Source of the DNA: JAWPMT01 sp965242775
GTDB taxonomy: Bacteria > Bacteroidota > Bacteroidia > Cytophagales > Cyclobacteriaceae
Direction: 5' to 3'
Assembly: GCA_965242775.1 (NCBI GenBank)
Contig: CBDETI010000029.1
Span: 62,001 to 126,000 of the forward strand
Length of the DNA: 64,000 nt
Positions 9,118 to 17,423 of the stretch are shown here, in pieces. Made by a program: the position numbers and the translations under genes. A model generated the notes under the pieces. The model had not been told where the DNA came from, ran no database searches, and worked only from the letters and a program-made list of their open reading frames with translations. Each line of letters opens with the position of its first letter. The stretch's first letter is position 1.

Positions 9118-9930
9118 ATGCAAAGGAGGTTACTCCCCTTTCTTGCCATTCTCATCGCCGCCAAGACCTATTCGCAGGATGGAGACTTTAACCTGGGTGC
9201 CCGCAACGGCGCGCTGGCAGGAGCCTCGTCCACCATTGAGGACTCATGGGCCATTTACAATAACGTGGCCGGATTGGCTACGCTCAGTGCAACATCGGGC
9301 ATGATCTCTTATCAAAATCGTTTTGGTTTGTCAGAATTCCAGGTGGTCGGCGCCGCTTTTGTTCAACCCACCAAATTCGTCAACACTGGCCTCTCCTTCT
9401 ATCGATTTGGGGATGAGATTTTCAATCAACAGCAAATGAAGCTGGCTCTTGCCAACCAAATAGACCGCATTTCATTGGGTGTGGCCGCTGATTGGGTGCA
9501 GGTAAGCATCGAGGGACTGGGTACTACCAGTGCCATCGTGCTGGAGTTTGGGGGCATTGCAACCATCACAGACCAACTTCGATTTTCTGGCCACGCCTAT
9601 AATATCAACCAAGCCAGGCTCACAGAAGAAGAGACGCTCCCCACCATCCTGAAAGCTGGCATTGGTTATCAGCCAACCAACTCGCTCCAACTTATAGCTG
9701 AAATGCAGAAAGACCTGGATTTTGATGAAATCTTGAAAGTCGGTCTTGAATATGAGATATCAGCCAATGTTTGGATCCGTACAGGTATAAGCACCAACCC
9801 CTTCAAGGCCGCTTTTGGAGCAGGTACGAACTGGAAAAATCTACGGATCGACTATGCCTTTACCGATCAAACAGACCTTGGTGCCATCCACGAGTTCTCC
9901 ATAGCATATTCAATAAAAACCAGCCCATGA
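9118..9930 (+). CDS. PorV/PorQ-like outer membrane barrel protein
   Basis: A signal peptide (to about residue 19, TYSQ) precedes about 250 residues of alternating beta strands starting with the NLGARNGALAGA motif seen in PorV/PorQ and FadL-type Bacteroidota barrels (small residues around a GARxxAM/LAGA block). PorV-like proteins serve in the type IX secretion system; this one lacks other T9SS genes nearby, so only the fold is claimed. The stop overlaps the ATG of the helix-hairpin-helix protein (ATGA), so the two are translationally coupled and probably work together. Confidence 0.65.
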   Translation: MQRRLLPFLAILIAAKTYSQDGDFNLGARNGALAGASSTIEDSWAIYNNVAGLATLSATSGMISYQNRFGLSEFQVVGAAFVQPTKFVNTGLSFYRFGDEIFNQQQMKLALANQIDRISLGVAADWVQVSIEGLGTTSAIVLEFGGIATITDQLRFSGHAYNINQARLTEEETLPTILKAGIGYQPTNSLQLIAEMQKDLDFDEILKVGLEYEISANVWIRTGISTNPFKAAFGAGTNWKNLRIDYAFTDQTDLGAIHEFSIAYSIKTSP

Positions 9931-11972
9931 AATGGTTACTGGTGATCCTCGCGGCCGCTATCCTAAGTGCCACCTGCTGGGCCCAAGGCGCAGAAGACAT
10001 AGATCTGGAAGAGTTCACTGAACGACTGTTCGAGTTCCAGGACGAGGAAATCGATTATGAAGATCTATATGAATCATTACTACAGCTGTATACAAGCCCG
10101 CTCAATATCAATCGCGCGACTGCCCAGGACCTGCAAAGTCTATACATCCTTTCCACCGCACAAATTGCCGAAATACAGAACCACAGACAGCAATTTGGTA
10201 AGTTTCTGAGTATTTACGAACTGCAAGCAGTCCCCACGCTGGACTTGCAGACAATCCGCCAAATGCTCCCCTTTATTACCATCATCGAGTCCGAAGACTC
10301 CCGACCGTTGATCACCCGGTTCAAGGAAGACCCCAACAAGTATTTCATTTTTCGGACCAGAAGGACCTTGGAGGAACAAAAAGGGTTTCGGGATGGTGCA
10401 TTTCTGGGAGATCAAAATCAGGTTTATGGACGATTTAGAGCCAGTAGGAGTAACGACTATAGTGTAGGATTTACCTTCGAAAAAGACGTTGGTGAAGCAG
10501 TTGGTTTTGACAACTACCATGGTTTCGACTTCTACTCAGCACATGCCATGATCGAAAACCTGGGACCCCTGCGTAAGCTCGTGGTTGGGGATTTCCAGGG
10601 ACAATGGGGCCAGGGACTCGTCTTTGGCTCTGGTTTTGGCGTTGGAAAGGGTAGCGAAACAATCAACACAGTTCGTCGGAGTACGACTGGCCTTAAACCT
10701 TACACTTCCGCCCTGGAAAACAACTTCTTTCGCGGTGTTGGCGCGGCATTCGCCGCAGGCGATATCGAGGTTACCACTTTCTATTCTACGCTTCGCCAGG
10801 ATGCCAATGTCATCTCCGACAGCACAATCTCTGATTTTGAGGAGTTCATCACCTCTATACAAGCCACAGGAACACACCGCACAACCCAGGAGCTCGCATC
10901 CCGGAATCAAATCCTTGAACAGAACCTAGGTTCCGCCATTACATACCAACCCGGACGTTACTTCACGCTGGGTGCTACCGCCCTCTATTCCACCTTCAGC
11001 AAACCGTTGCAACGACGGCCCAACAATTACAATCAATTCGAATTTCGTGGGCGACATAATTTTGTTGGTAGCCTCTACTTCTCGGCCAATTGGCAAAACT
11101 TCAACTTTTTCGGAGAGACAGCCCGCGCCAGATCCGGAGGTATGGGATCCATCGGAGGACTCATCGCCTCACTCACTCCTCAAGTAGACTTTAGCTTTGT
11201 GTACCGCAATTTTGCGAGAGACTTCCACACCTTCTACGGCAACGCATTCGCGGAAGGTTCACGCGCCATCAACGAAATTGGAACGTACTGGGGACTAAAA
11301 ATCAAGCCCTCAAGACAACATGAATTGACGCTTTACTACGACAAGTTTCGTTTTCCATGGCTTCGATTCAGAGCGGAAGCACCCTCCCAGGGCTTGGAAT
11401 ATCTGGGCCGGTGGACCTACAGACCGAGCCGATCCACAACCCTCTTCATACAATTTAGACAAGAAGACAAGGACCGAACCTTCCAGCCGGAGGGCAGCAA
11501 TCTCAACATCCTCACGACCGGAAAAAGGCGGAACTTCGTAGCTAGTATAGATTTCAAGCTAAACCGACACCTGGGCCTGAAAAGCCGCGTACAAGGCTCG
11601 GATTTTCGTTTGAGCGGCACACGTACCAAAGGCTTCGCCATACTTCAGGACATTAACTATTCCTTTTGGAAAATTAAGGTGAGTGGCCGCATAGCCCTTT
11701 TCGATACCGACGATGGGGAAAATCGACAGTACCTATACGAAAAAAATGCCCTTTATTTATTTTCCATTTTGGGCCTCTCTGACACAGGTACGCGTCGCTA
11801 CCTCCTCGCTCAGTACAATATCACCAAAAAAGTCACTATCTGGATACGTTATGCCCAAACACATTTCCAGAGCGCCGAAGCGATCCTCACCGGTGAAATT
11901 GGGTCTGGCCTGAGCGTGATTGAAGGCAATACCCGGTCCGAACTCACCTTCCAAACACGAATCAAGTTTTGA
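9927..11972 (+). CDS. secreted protein with ComEA-like helix-hairpin-helix and C-terminal barrel
   Basis: I start this 681-residue protein at the ATG at 9927, which overlaps the previous stop as ATGA and gives a clear signal peptide ending CWAQ (residue 20). Residues about 55-115 hold two helix-hairpin-helix units (SPLNINRATAQDL, then FGKFLSIYELQAVP), as in ComEA-type DNA-binding domains. The rest, from about residue 130, is strand-rich with repeated aromatic/polar alternation and ends in ELTFQTRIKF, consistent with a large outer membrane barrel. The pairing of a DNA-binding motif with an outer membrane barrel suggests a role in DNA uptake or in binding extracellular DNA, but this is inference. 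It follows the PorV-like gene with a 4-bp overlap. Confidence 0.72.
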   Translation: MKWLLVILAAAILSATCWAQGAEDIDLEEFTERLFEFQDEEIDYEDLYESLLQLYTSPLNINRATAQDLQSLYILSTAQIAEIQNHRQQFGKFLSIYELQAVPTLDLQTIRQMLPFITIIESEDSRPLITRFKEDPNKYFIFRTRRTLEEQKGFRDGAFLGDQNQVYGRFRASRSNDYSVGFTFEKDVGEAVGFDNYHGFDFYSAHAMIENLGPLRKLVVGDFQGQWGQGLVFGSGFGVGKGSETINTVRRSTTGLKPYTSALENNFFRGVGAAFAAGDIEVTTFYSTLRQDANVISDSTISDFEEFITSIQATGTHRTTQELASRNQILEQNLGSAITYQPGRYFTLGATALYSTFSKPLQRRPNNYNQFEFRGRHNFVGSLYFSANWQNFNFFGETARARSGGMGSIGGLIASLTPQVDFSFVYRNFARDFHTFYGNAFAEGSRAINEIGTYWGLKIKPSRQHELTLYYDKFRFPWLRFRAEAPSQGLEYLGRWTYRPSRSTTLFIQFRQEDKDRTFQPEGSNLNILTTGKRRNFVASIDFKLNRHLGLKSRVQGSDFRLSGTRTKGFAILQDINYSFWKIKVSGRIALFDTDDGENRQYLYEKNALYLFSILGLSDTGTRRYLLAQYNITKKVTIWIRYAQTHFQSAEAILTGEIGSGLSVIEGNTRSELTFQTRIKF

Positions 11973-12278
11973 ATGATTGGGAGCTAACAGTCTGACTTCC
12001 ATCTCCCAGGATAGTCCCGCTTTCGGCTATACTGGCTCCATGAGTAGCGGGTACCACCATGCAGAACTCAGCCAGTGCCGCCTCTATCGGGGCTAAACTG
12101 CCAAGCCTGTGCGTTGAACACAAATGAATTGAAAAGTCAATTTGCCGCCTCGAAGACCAAAGCCTAATCATTCCCCCTCCGTTGAAATCTTAATGCTTGA
12201 CTATCGGTCATTTTTTGTGTAATCTAGGATCAGATTTAACTCCCAATTTTTTTCGGATTAACCCCAATCGACCTATCC
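11973..12278. other. 306-bp intergenic region, no gene recognised
   Basis: No recognisable gene lies here. A 69-codon frame on the minus strand (12171 to 11962) runs into the end of the upstream gene and matches nothing I know. An inverted repeat (CCCGCT near 12017, AGCGGG near 12045) flanks a 28-base loop without a T-run. The last 80 bases are AT-rich and probably carry the promoter of the downstream sortilin-like gene. Confidence 0.5.
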
Positions 12279-15200
12279 ATGAAGAAACTACTGATCCCTC
12301 TGCTCGCGCTCATGCTGGTCACGATCACAGACCTTGCTGCTCAGCGAAGAAAAAGACAACAACCCACGACCCCTGCATTCGATGCCAGCCAATTCCATGG
12401 CCTCCAATGGCGTAATATTGGCCCATTTCGGGGCGGACGAGCTAATGCTATTTCAGGTGTGATCGGCGATCCCATGACCTATTATGCCGGTTATACCGGT
12501 GGCGGCGTTTGGAAAACCACCGACGGAGGTGCCAACTGGCGCAACATTTCAGATGGCTATTTTCAGGTTGGATCTATTGGTGACATAGCAGTTAGTGAAG
12601 CTGACCCCAACGTGGTATTGGTGGGTACCGGCGAACACGCGGTTCGCGGTGTGATGACTTCCTTTGGAGATGGGGTCTACCTTTCACAGGATGCTGGTGA
12701 GACCTGGGAAAATATTGGGCTCGAAAAAACACGACACATCTCCGACGTGATCATACATCCTCAAGACATCAACACCATGTTTGTTGGAGCTCAGGGAGCA
12801 GTTCATGGCCCGAGTGCTGAACGCGGTGTTTTTAAAACAACTGACGGAGGTAAAACATGGCGCAAAACACTTTATATAGATGAAAACACGGGTGTGTCCA
12901 GCCTGATGATGGACATGAACAACCCCAGAATATTGTATGCCGCCACCTGGCAACATCGCCGGTACCCCTGGAAGGTAGAGAGCGGCGGTCCTGGTTCTTC
13001 TGTGTTCAAGTCGACGGATGGCGGAGAGACCTGGACGAAAATTGTCAATGGGTTACCACCAATGATGGGGAAAATTGGCCTATCAGTATCCCGCGCCAAA
13101 CGGGACCGGGTTTTCGCGTTGGTGGAATCAGAAAAGGATATCGCCGGAATGTACCGATCCGACGATGGCGGGCAATCCTGGCAACACTTATCCAACAACC
13201 AATTGATTACTGCCAGGTCCTGGTACTACATGGAGGTTTTCGCTGATCCGGTCAATGAAAATATCGTTTACGCACTGAACGCGCCACTTATGCGCTCCAT
13301 AGACGGAGGCAAGACCTTCGAAAGTATGCGCGTCATCCATGGCGATTGCCACGACTTCTGGATCAACCCGGCCAACAATCAAAATTTTGCAATGGCAGAG
13401 GATGGTGGTGCAACGATCTCCTATTCCGGTGGAGACGTATGGTCCTCGTTCAATAATCAACCCACGGCCCAATTTTATAGGATCACAGCGGATAATCGGG
13501 TTCCCTTCTGGGTCTATGGTGGCCAGCAAGACAATTTTTCAGTGGCTATACCAAGCCGATCTAAAAATTACGGTATTCTTTCCACCGATTGGTACAATGG
13601 CCCCGGTTGTGAGAGCGCCATGGTCGCCATGGATGACCCGGACAACCCTAGAATCCTGTACGGCGGCTGCTTCAATGGCAGGCTCGGACTCCTTGATATC
13701 GTCACAAAAGAAGCCAAAGATATCATGGCCTACCCCAGCAGCAACCTGGGTGTGGACCCCAAGGATATGAAATACCGATTCAACTGGAATTCGCCATTGA
13801 TCAACTCACCCCACAACCCGCGTACTATGTACTATGGGGGCAATGTACTGTTCAAATCAACCGACGGAGGTCTTAAGTGGGAGGAAGTAAGTCCCGACCT
13901 AACCAGGAACGATAAAAGCAAACAAGGCAAGGGTGGTGGTCCCTTCACCAACGAAGGAGCCGGGGGTGAGAACTACAATACTATCTACTACATTGCCGAA
14001 TCGCCACATGAAGCGGGCACGATCTATACTGGTAGCGACGGAGGTATGCTCTACCTGACCAGAGATGGTGGTAAAACCTGGAATGACGTTACACCACCCA
14101 ACCTACCGGAGACCATGATCCACTCGATCGAGGTGTCGCCACATGATCCGGGTACGGTCTATTTCGCATCGACACGATACAAATTCAACGACTACAAAAA
14201 CTACAGCTACAAGTCTACCGATTACGGCATTAGTTGGCAGAAGATTGGTGATGATATCCAAGCTGATGATTTTTTTAAAGTAGTACGGGAAGACCCGGTT
14301 GCACCAGGGATACTCTATGCCGGAGCAGAACGTGGATTCTATATCTCCTTCAATGGTGGAGCCAATTTCCACCGGTTCCAACAGAATTTACCTGTCGTTC
14401 CCATCACTGATATTACCATCAGAGACAACAGCATGGCCCTGGCAACACAAGGTCGCTCATTTTGGGTGCTTGATGATATTTCAGCCATTCAACAATCCAA
14501 GGGACAGCTTGGATCGACGATGCAACTGTTCCAACCCAAGGAACATTTTCGGCTCTTCGGTACGCCGCCATTCTATCTCATTACGGAACATGCATTTGGC
14601 CAAAACCCAGTCGAAGGAGTGGCACTAGATTACTTTTTGCCGCGTGTAGACAGCACAGAGTTAACCCTTGAGATCTTCGATGAGAATGAGCAGCTGGTTC
14701 GAACGATCGCCGGCACGCGCGAGCCCATCCAACTCAAACCTGCAGGTGGGCGGGGGAATCTGCCGGCACCGAACACAGAAAAACTCCCCATGCTTGCCGG
14801 ATTGAACAGATTTACCTGGGACTTCCGGACTGATGGACTTGTGAAAATTCCTGAAACCTTTGTTTTTAATGCCGACTACAGAGGCCACCGTGTAGCACCC
14901 GGGACTTACAAGGCCCGCATGACCTATGGAGAAACAGTCTCTGAAGCCACTATCATCATCAAAAATCCACCTGAAATGGAGATCGCCAAAAGTGATTGGG
15001 ATCGACAGCAAGCATTGATGAAGGAAATTGAAAGTCGCATCAATGAAATGCATGAAATGATCAACTCCTCAATGGAAATGGACAGGAAACTCCAAGATAT
15101 CGGCAAGGACATCAGTGATGAGGAAGCATTGGAGGACCTGGAAGAACTTCGACAGGCGTTGGATGAAAAGCTGGATGATTGGCGGTCCAAGGTCATCGAG

Positions 15201-15470
15201 TTGCGCCAGAAAGGATTTCAGGACGCGCTGAACTGGCCTGGAGGGATAAATTCCGAGTTTTTCATGATCAGAAACAACCTGGATACTTATGAGCCAAGTA
15301 TTCCCGAGAGCTATCGAACACGCTTCAATGACCTGGACACTGACTGGCAATCACAAAAGCAGATTTTCGAAAAGATCATATCTGATGACCTGAAAGAGTT
15401 TAATGAGCTGTACAAATCCAAGGCCTTACCGGCCCTTGAAGCTCCTCAAATCGATCAACCCAATAACTAA
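12279..15470 (+). CDS. secreted sortilin/BNR-repeat beta-propeller protein
   Basis: This 1063-residue exported protein has a signal peptide ending near residue 21 (DLAAQ) and at least ten BNR/Asp-box motifs of the SxDGGxTW type between about residues 80 and 720, matching the VPS10/sortilin-like WD40/YVTN/BNR superfamily common in Bacteroidota and often labelled glycosyl hydrolase. Propellers of this type are mainly binding scaffolds; no hydrolase active site is evident. A beta-rich domain follows (about 750-880), then a helical, probably coiled-coil C-terminal region (about 890-1050). Its stop is immediately followed by the ATG of the M19 peptidase gene, which suggests a shared transcript and perhaps a role in handling peptides. 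Confidence 0.8.
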   Translation: MKKLLIPLLALMLVTITDLAAQRRKRQQPTTPAFDASQFHGLQWRNIGPFRGGRANAISGVIGDPMTYYAGYTGGGVWKTTDGGANWRNISDGYFQVGSIGDIAVSEADPNVVLVGTGEHAVRGVMTSFGDGVYLSQDAGETWENIGLEKTRHISDVIIHPQDINTMFVGAQGAVHGPSAERGVFKTTDGGKTWRKTLYIDENTGVSSLMMDMNNPRILYAATWQHRRYPWKVESGGPGSSVFKSTDGGETWTKIVNGLPPMMGKIGLSVSRAKRDRVFALVESEKDIAGMYRSDDGGQSWQHLSNNQLITARSWYYMEVFADPVNENIVYALNAPLMRSIDGGKTFESMRVIHGDCHDFWINPANNQNFAMAEDGGATISYSGGDVWSSFNNQPTAQFYRITADNRVPFWVYGGQQDNFSVAIPSRSKNYGILSTDWYNGPGCESAMVAMDDPDNPRILYGGCFNGRLGLLDIVTKEAKDIMAYPSSNLGVDPKDMKYRFNWNSPLINSPHNPRTMYYGGNVLFKSTDGGLKWEEVSPDLTRNDKSKQGKGGGPFTNEGAGGENYNTIYYIAESPHEAGTIYTGSDGGMLYLTRDGGKTWNDVTPPNLPETMIHSIEVSPHDPGTVYFASTRYKFNDYKNYSYKSTDYGISWQKIGDDIQADDFFKVVREDPVAPGILYAGAERGFYISFNGGANFHRFQQNLPVVPITDITIRDNSMALATQGRSFWVLDDISAIQQSKGQLGSTMQLFQPKEHFRLFGTPPFYLITEHAFGQNPVEGVALDYFLPRVDSTELTLEIFDENEQLVRTIAGTREPIQLKPAGGRGNLPAPNTEKLPMLAGLNRFTWDFRTDGLVKIPETFVFNADYRGHRVAPGTYKARMTYGETVSEATIIIKNPPEMEIAKSDWDRQQALMKEIESRINEMHEMINSSMEMDRKLQDIGKDISDEEALEDLEELRQALDEKLDDWRSKVIELRQKGFQDALNWPGGINSEFFMIRNNLDTYEPSIPESYRTRFNDLDTDWQSQKQIFEKIISDDLKEFNELYKSKALPALEAPQIDQPNN

Positions 15471-16685
15471 ATGAGTTTAACGAAGAATTATACTGGCTAC
15501 GAGTCCTTTCAGTACCTGGAGAAGGATGTTGATTACAAATATTTCGAATTAGCCGAGGAAGTAGGTCGTGTACCTTCAACTAAGGTTGAACTGAGCGCCG
15601 ATCAGGAAAAATTGGCTGAAAAGGTGATAAAAGACCACATATTAATCAGCGTACATGAGCACCTGGGCACATTCCCAAAGGACATCATGCAAACTCCTGC
15701 ATATGTCAAGGAAGGTAGGCAAGCGACTGCTTTTAAGGGACTGGCCGCCAGTCACTGGGATTGTGTTTTCGATAATCTCATGGATGGCATTTGCCAGATC
15801 CATTCCAAAGGCGGCTGGAAATGGAGCGAGGTTATACACGACCTGGGAATGAGACTTTGCGATATAGCACATCAGGATTTTGTGATACACTGCAAGACAG
15901 TCGATGACATTATTCGGGCGCACAAGGAGGGAAAAGTCGCCTGGGTAGCTGTGATGGAAGGTGCCATGATGATTGAAAATGAATTGGACCGGATCGATCT
16001 GTTGTATGGTTTCGGCGTGCGATCACTTGGAATCACCTACAGCGAATCAAATGCACTGGGTTCAGGCCTGAAAGAGGATCGTGATGGTGGCCTGACCAAG
16101 TTCGGCAAAAGAGCCGTCGAACGAATGAATAAAGTGGGCCTGCTCATCGATTGCTCGCATACCGGTGATCAGACTGCCCTTGATACAATCAAACACAGCT
16201 CCAAACCCATCATTCTGAGCCATATTGGAGCCAAAGCCCTGTGGGATACTAACAGGCTCGCTCCGGATGAGGTATTAAAGGCCTGTGCCGACAAAGGAGG
16301 TGTCATTGGCATTGAAGCAGCACCCCACACGACGCTGACACCTACTCAAAGAAAACATAATCTGGACGCAGTTATGGAGCATTTCGAATACATCAAGGAT
16401 TTGGTAGGAATCGATCACGTCACGTTGGGGCCGGACACCCTCTACGGGGATCATGTGGGCCTACACCATGCCTATACTGCAGCGCTTTCGTTGAAGGAAT
16501 CCAAGGGACAAGGAAAATCAGGGATGGAATATGAACCTGTGCCCTATGTCGACGGTTTGGAAAACCCCACAGAAGGGTCCTACAACATCGTTCGCTGGCT
16601 GGCCAAAAATGGCTATCAGGAAGAGGAAATAGCAAAAGTGATGGGTGGTAACACATTGCGACTTCTAAAAGAAGTTTGGGTTTGA
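15471..16685 (+). CDS. M19 (membrane/renal dipeptidase) family peptidase, HxH variant
   Basis: The 404-residue protein belongs to peptidase family M19, binuclear zinc dipeptidases. Metal ligands are visible at Glu163 (VMEG), His230 (IDCSH) and His251 (LSHIG), with a GPD motif at 321-323 where the family has GxDFDG. The N-terminal ligand pair is unusual: the usual HxD (HNDxP) is replaced by His62-Glu63-His64. There is no signal peptide, so it probably works in the cytoplasm. It starts directly after the stop of the sortilin-like gene and overlaps the next gene by 4 bp, in a cassette that ends with a sodium:solute symporter; hydrolysis of an imported peptide-like substrate is a reasonable inference. 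Confidence 0.83.
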   Translation: MSLTKNYTGYESFQYLEKDVDYKYFELAEEVGRVPSTKVELSADQEKLAEKVIKDHILISVHEHLGTFPKDIMQTPAYVKEGRQATAFKGLAASHWDCVFDNLMDGICQIHSKGGWKWSEVIHDLGMRLCDIAHQDFVIHCKTVDDIIRAHKEGKVAWVAVMEGAMMIENELDRIDLLYGFGVRSLGITYSESNALGSGLKEDRDGGLTKFGKRAVERMNKVGLLIDCSHTGDQTALDTIKHSSKPIILSHIGAKALWDTNRLAPDEVLKACADKGGVIGIEAAPHTTLTPTQRKHNLDAVMEHFEYIKDLVGIDHVTLGPDTLYGDHVGLHHAYTAALSLKESKGQGKSGMEYEPVPYVDGLENPTEGSYNIVRWLAKNGYQEEEIAKVMGGNTLRLLKEVWV

Positions 16686-17335
16686 AAGGCAAGCTACTTT
16701 CACTATTTCTTTATGTGGTGTATAGCCAGGTGATAGTAGCCCAAACGATGACTGGAGCCACCATCGAGGTAAGATTGGAACAAGACGCTATCCTTGTCCG
16801 GGAGATTCTAAGCTTCGATACGCCTGACTCGATCAAACGCATTCAGCTATCAGCCATTGACGTTGGAGCCGGAGTAAATCTCGAGGAAATACTCACTTCA
16901 GGATTCAGAACTACACCACTAAGGCAAGTCAACTTGTACGAGATGGATTTAGTCTGGAACGCTCCTTCAGCTCCCCTGCGATTTGGCTTCTCCTACCGGG
17001 TGGATAGAAACGACCCGGTTACGGTACCTATCTTCTTCCCAAAAGTCGGTGCGGATGATGCCTCCGCCGAATTCTGCTCTCTGAAAGTCTTTTGTGACCC
17101 GGAAACTCATCTTGAGTTCTCGTTTCCATTTGGTGAAAAGGCGGTCAATTCAATCGACGAACTCCGCCTTTATCAATGGCAGTTGCAGGCGCTCCCTTCG
17201 ATGCTCAGGTTTAAAGAACACAACCAGCCGGTGCGTATTTCTACTTATGACACCATCGACATGCTGGTGGCAGTGCTCCTTTTGGTCATTGGTTGGTTTA
17301 TTTGGAAAAATCGCAGCAAACTTTCCTATGGCTAA
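16682..17335 (+). CDS. membrane-anchored exported protein of unknown function
   Basis: I do not recognise this family. I start it at the TTG at 16682, which overlaps the peptidase stop as TTGA and gives a standard signal peptide (start KGKLLSLFLY, end VIVAQ). A second TTG two codons earlier is possible. The mature part is about 170 residues of beta-rich sequence, followed by one transmembrane helix near the C-terminus (about residues 192-209) and a short basic tail, so the domain would face the periplasm and be anchored in the inner membrane. It sits between the dipeptidase and a symporter module and overlaps the next small gene by 8 bp, suggesting that it presents a ligand to, or partners with, the transporter. 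Confidence 0.6.
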   Translation: MKGKLLSLFLYVVYSQVIVAQTMTGATIEVRLEQDAILVREILSFDTPDSIKRIQLSAIDVGAGVNLEEILTSGFRTTPLRQVNLYEMDLVWNAPSAPLRFGFSYRVDRNDPVTVPIFFPKVGADDASAEFCSLKVFCDPETHLEFSFPFGEKAVNSIDELRLYQWQLQALPSMLRFKEHNQPVRISTYDTIDMLVAVLLLVIGWFIWKNRSKLSYG

Positions 17336-17423
17336 ATTCATTTTCTGGGGACTCTTCTTGGTGCTGGGATTAATCGTCTTAGGTTATCTCCTTTGGATGA
17401 TAAGAATTAATCGCAAGGAATGA
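17328..17423 (+). CDS. 31-residue single-pass membrane peptide next to the symporter
   Basis: The ATG at 17328 opens a 31-codon frame starting MAKFIFWGLFL and ending RINRKE, which is one hydrophobic helix of about 20 residues followed by a basic tail. It overlaps the upstream gene by 8 bp (its start lies inside the upstream stop region) and the symporter start by 4 bp (ATGA), exactly the coupling used throughout this cassette. Such overlaps on both sides are hard to explain unless it is translated. Small single-helix accessory proteins encoded beside SSS-family symporters are known; this could be one, but the assignment rests on context only. Confidence 0.6.
   Translation: MAKFIFWGLFLVLGLIVLGYLLWMIRINRKE

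Noticed and set aside
11962..12171. 69-codon minus-strand frame in the intergenic region
   Set aside because: It runs into the 3' end of the upstream gene, has no recognisable motif and no supporting context.
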